Shown: in pieces, positions 63,929-64,000 of the stretch
How the letters are laid out: each line of letters begins with the position of its first letter
Position numbering within the stretch: the stretch's first letter is position 1
Source: Dokdonella sp.
GTDB lineage: Bacteria; Pseudomonadota; Gammaproteobacteria; Xanthomonadales; Rhodanobacteraceae
Assembly (NCBI RefSeq): GCF_019634775.1
Contig: NZ_JAHCAS010000002.1
Location: 186,001 to 250,000 of the forward strand
Direction: 5' to 3'
Length of the DNA stretch: 64,000 nt
Translations under genes and position numbers: made by a program
Notes under the pieces: generated by a model
Databases searched by the model: none
Told to the model about the DNA's origin: nothing
Seen by the model: the letters and a program-made list of their open reading frames with translations, nothing else

Positions 63929-64000
63929 TCAGAGTCGGGCCGCCAACCGCGTTCCCTGGTCGATCGCGCGTTTGGCATCGAGTTCGGCGGCGACGTCGGC
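63929..64000 (-). CDS. fadH: C-terminal end of a 2,4-dienoyl-CoA reductase (FadH)-like protein
   Basis: Only the last 23 codons are present: ADVAAELDAKRAIDQGTRLA, then ARL and TGA. This matches the end of FadH-type NADPH 2,4-dienoyl-CoA reductases (AMELDARRAIAQGTRLALEI in E. coli, from memory), enzymes for beta-oxidation of unsaturated fatty acids. The rest lies beyond the window, so the call rests on a short but distinctive tail; another Old Yellow Enzyme-type reductase with the same C-terminal domain is possible. Confidence 0.6.
   Translation of the reverse strand, partial: ADVAAELDAKRAIDQGTRLAARL

Overview
The window is high-GC DNA, densely coding and mostly unbroken. Gene content and repeats suggest a gammaproteobacterium of the Xanthomonadales/Lysobacterales, perhaps Rhodanobacteraceae (inference): divergent rne/rluC, many GTAGGA-headed REP palindromes, secreted beta-helix, BNR-propeller and DUF11 proteins, a secreted cyanophycinase, and a prp locus. 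I saw no rRNA, tRNA, IS element, prophage or CRISPR array.

Layout. 1-934: 5' part of rne (minus), divergent from rluC; the gap holds a good rne promoter and a long rne leader. 2.3-6.1 kb: a REP-derived 41-bp minisatellite, a CPBP-like membrane protein translationally coupled to pterin dehydratase (minus), nfuA (plus), and two coupled monoheme cytochromes c (minus). 6.2-13.9 kb: RND efflux cluster with one lipoprotein adapter and two different permeases. 14.1-19.2 kb: secreted isoaspartyl peptidase and cyanophycinase (minus, ATGA overlap), divergent from a TonB-dependent receptor. 19.4-21.9 kb: an unrecognised membrane protein coupled to a Rieske oxygenase. 22.0-31.3 kb: CSLREA beta-helix protein, secreted lipase-like hydrolase, DUF885 lipoprotein, and an alpha/beta-hydrolase-subtilase fusion. 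31.7-36.9 kb: typA, FAD/NAD(P)-binding protein with a thiol-dioxygenase-like cupin, cyclophilin, YeaQ/YmgE protein. 37.1-39.7 kb: aspartate-type aminotransferase, membrane glutaredoxin, malate dehydrogenase. 39.8-52.1 kb: a histidine kinase/response regulator pair, then a 2,722-residue DUF11 repeat protein and a second DUF11-like protein with a C-terminal sorting-type tail, ending at a strong terminator. 52.3-54.4 kb: nhaA and a cluster of tandem copies of its own 3' end plus REPs. 54.5-60.5 kb: propionate catabolism (prpE, prpB, prpC) with a helix-turn-helix citrate synthase divergent from prpB. 60.7-63.6 kb: secreted BNR-propeller protein. 63.9 kb to the end: last codons of a fadH-like gene.

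How the genes work together. PrpE makes propionyl-CoA, PrpC condenses it with oxaloacetate and PrpB splits methylisocitrate; prpD or acnD/prpF are not in the window. Cyanophycinase plus isoaspartyl peptidase would release Asp and Arg from cyanophycin outside the cytoplasm, with the divergent receptor a possible importer. The aminotransferase and malate dehydrogenase meet at oxaloacetate.

The most unusual signals are REP elements whose GTAG head supplies gene stop codons (three clear cases, a truncated-head case, and one gene ending inside a reversed REP), REP-derived minisatellites, triplication of the nhaA tail, the 7 x 378-bp near-identical DUF11 array, the hydrolase-subtilase fusion, the DNA-binding citrate synthase facing prpB, and a shared C-terminal 'IF-x-DGF' type ending on secreted proteins.
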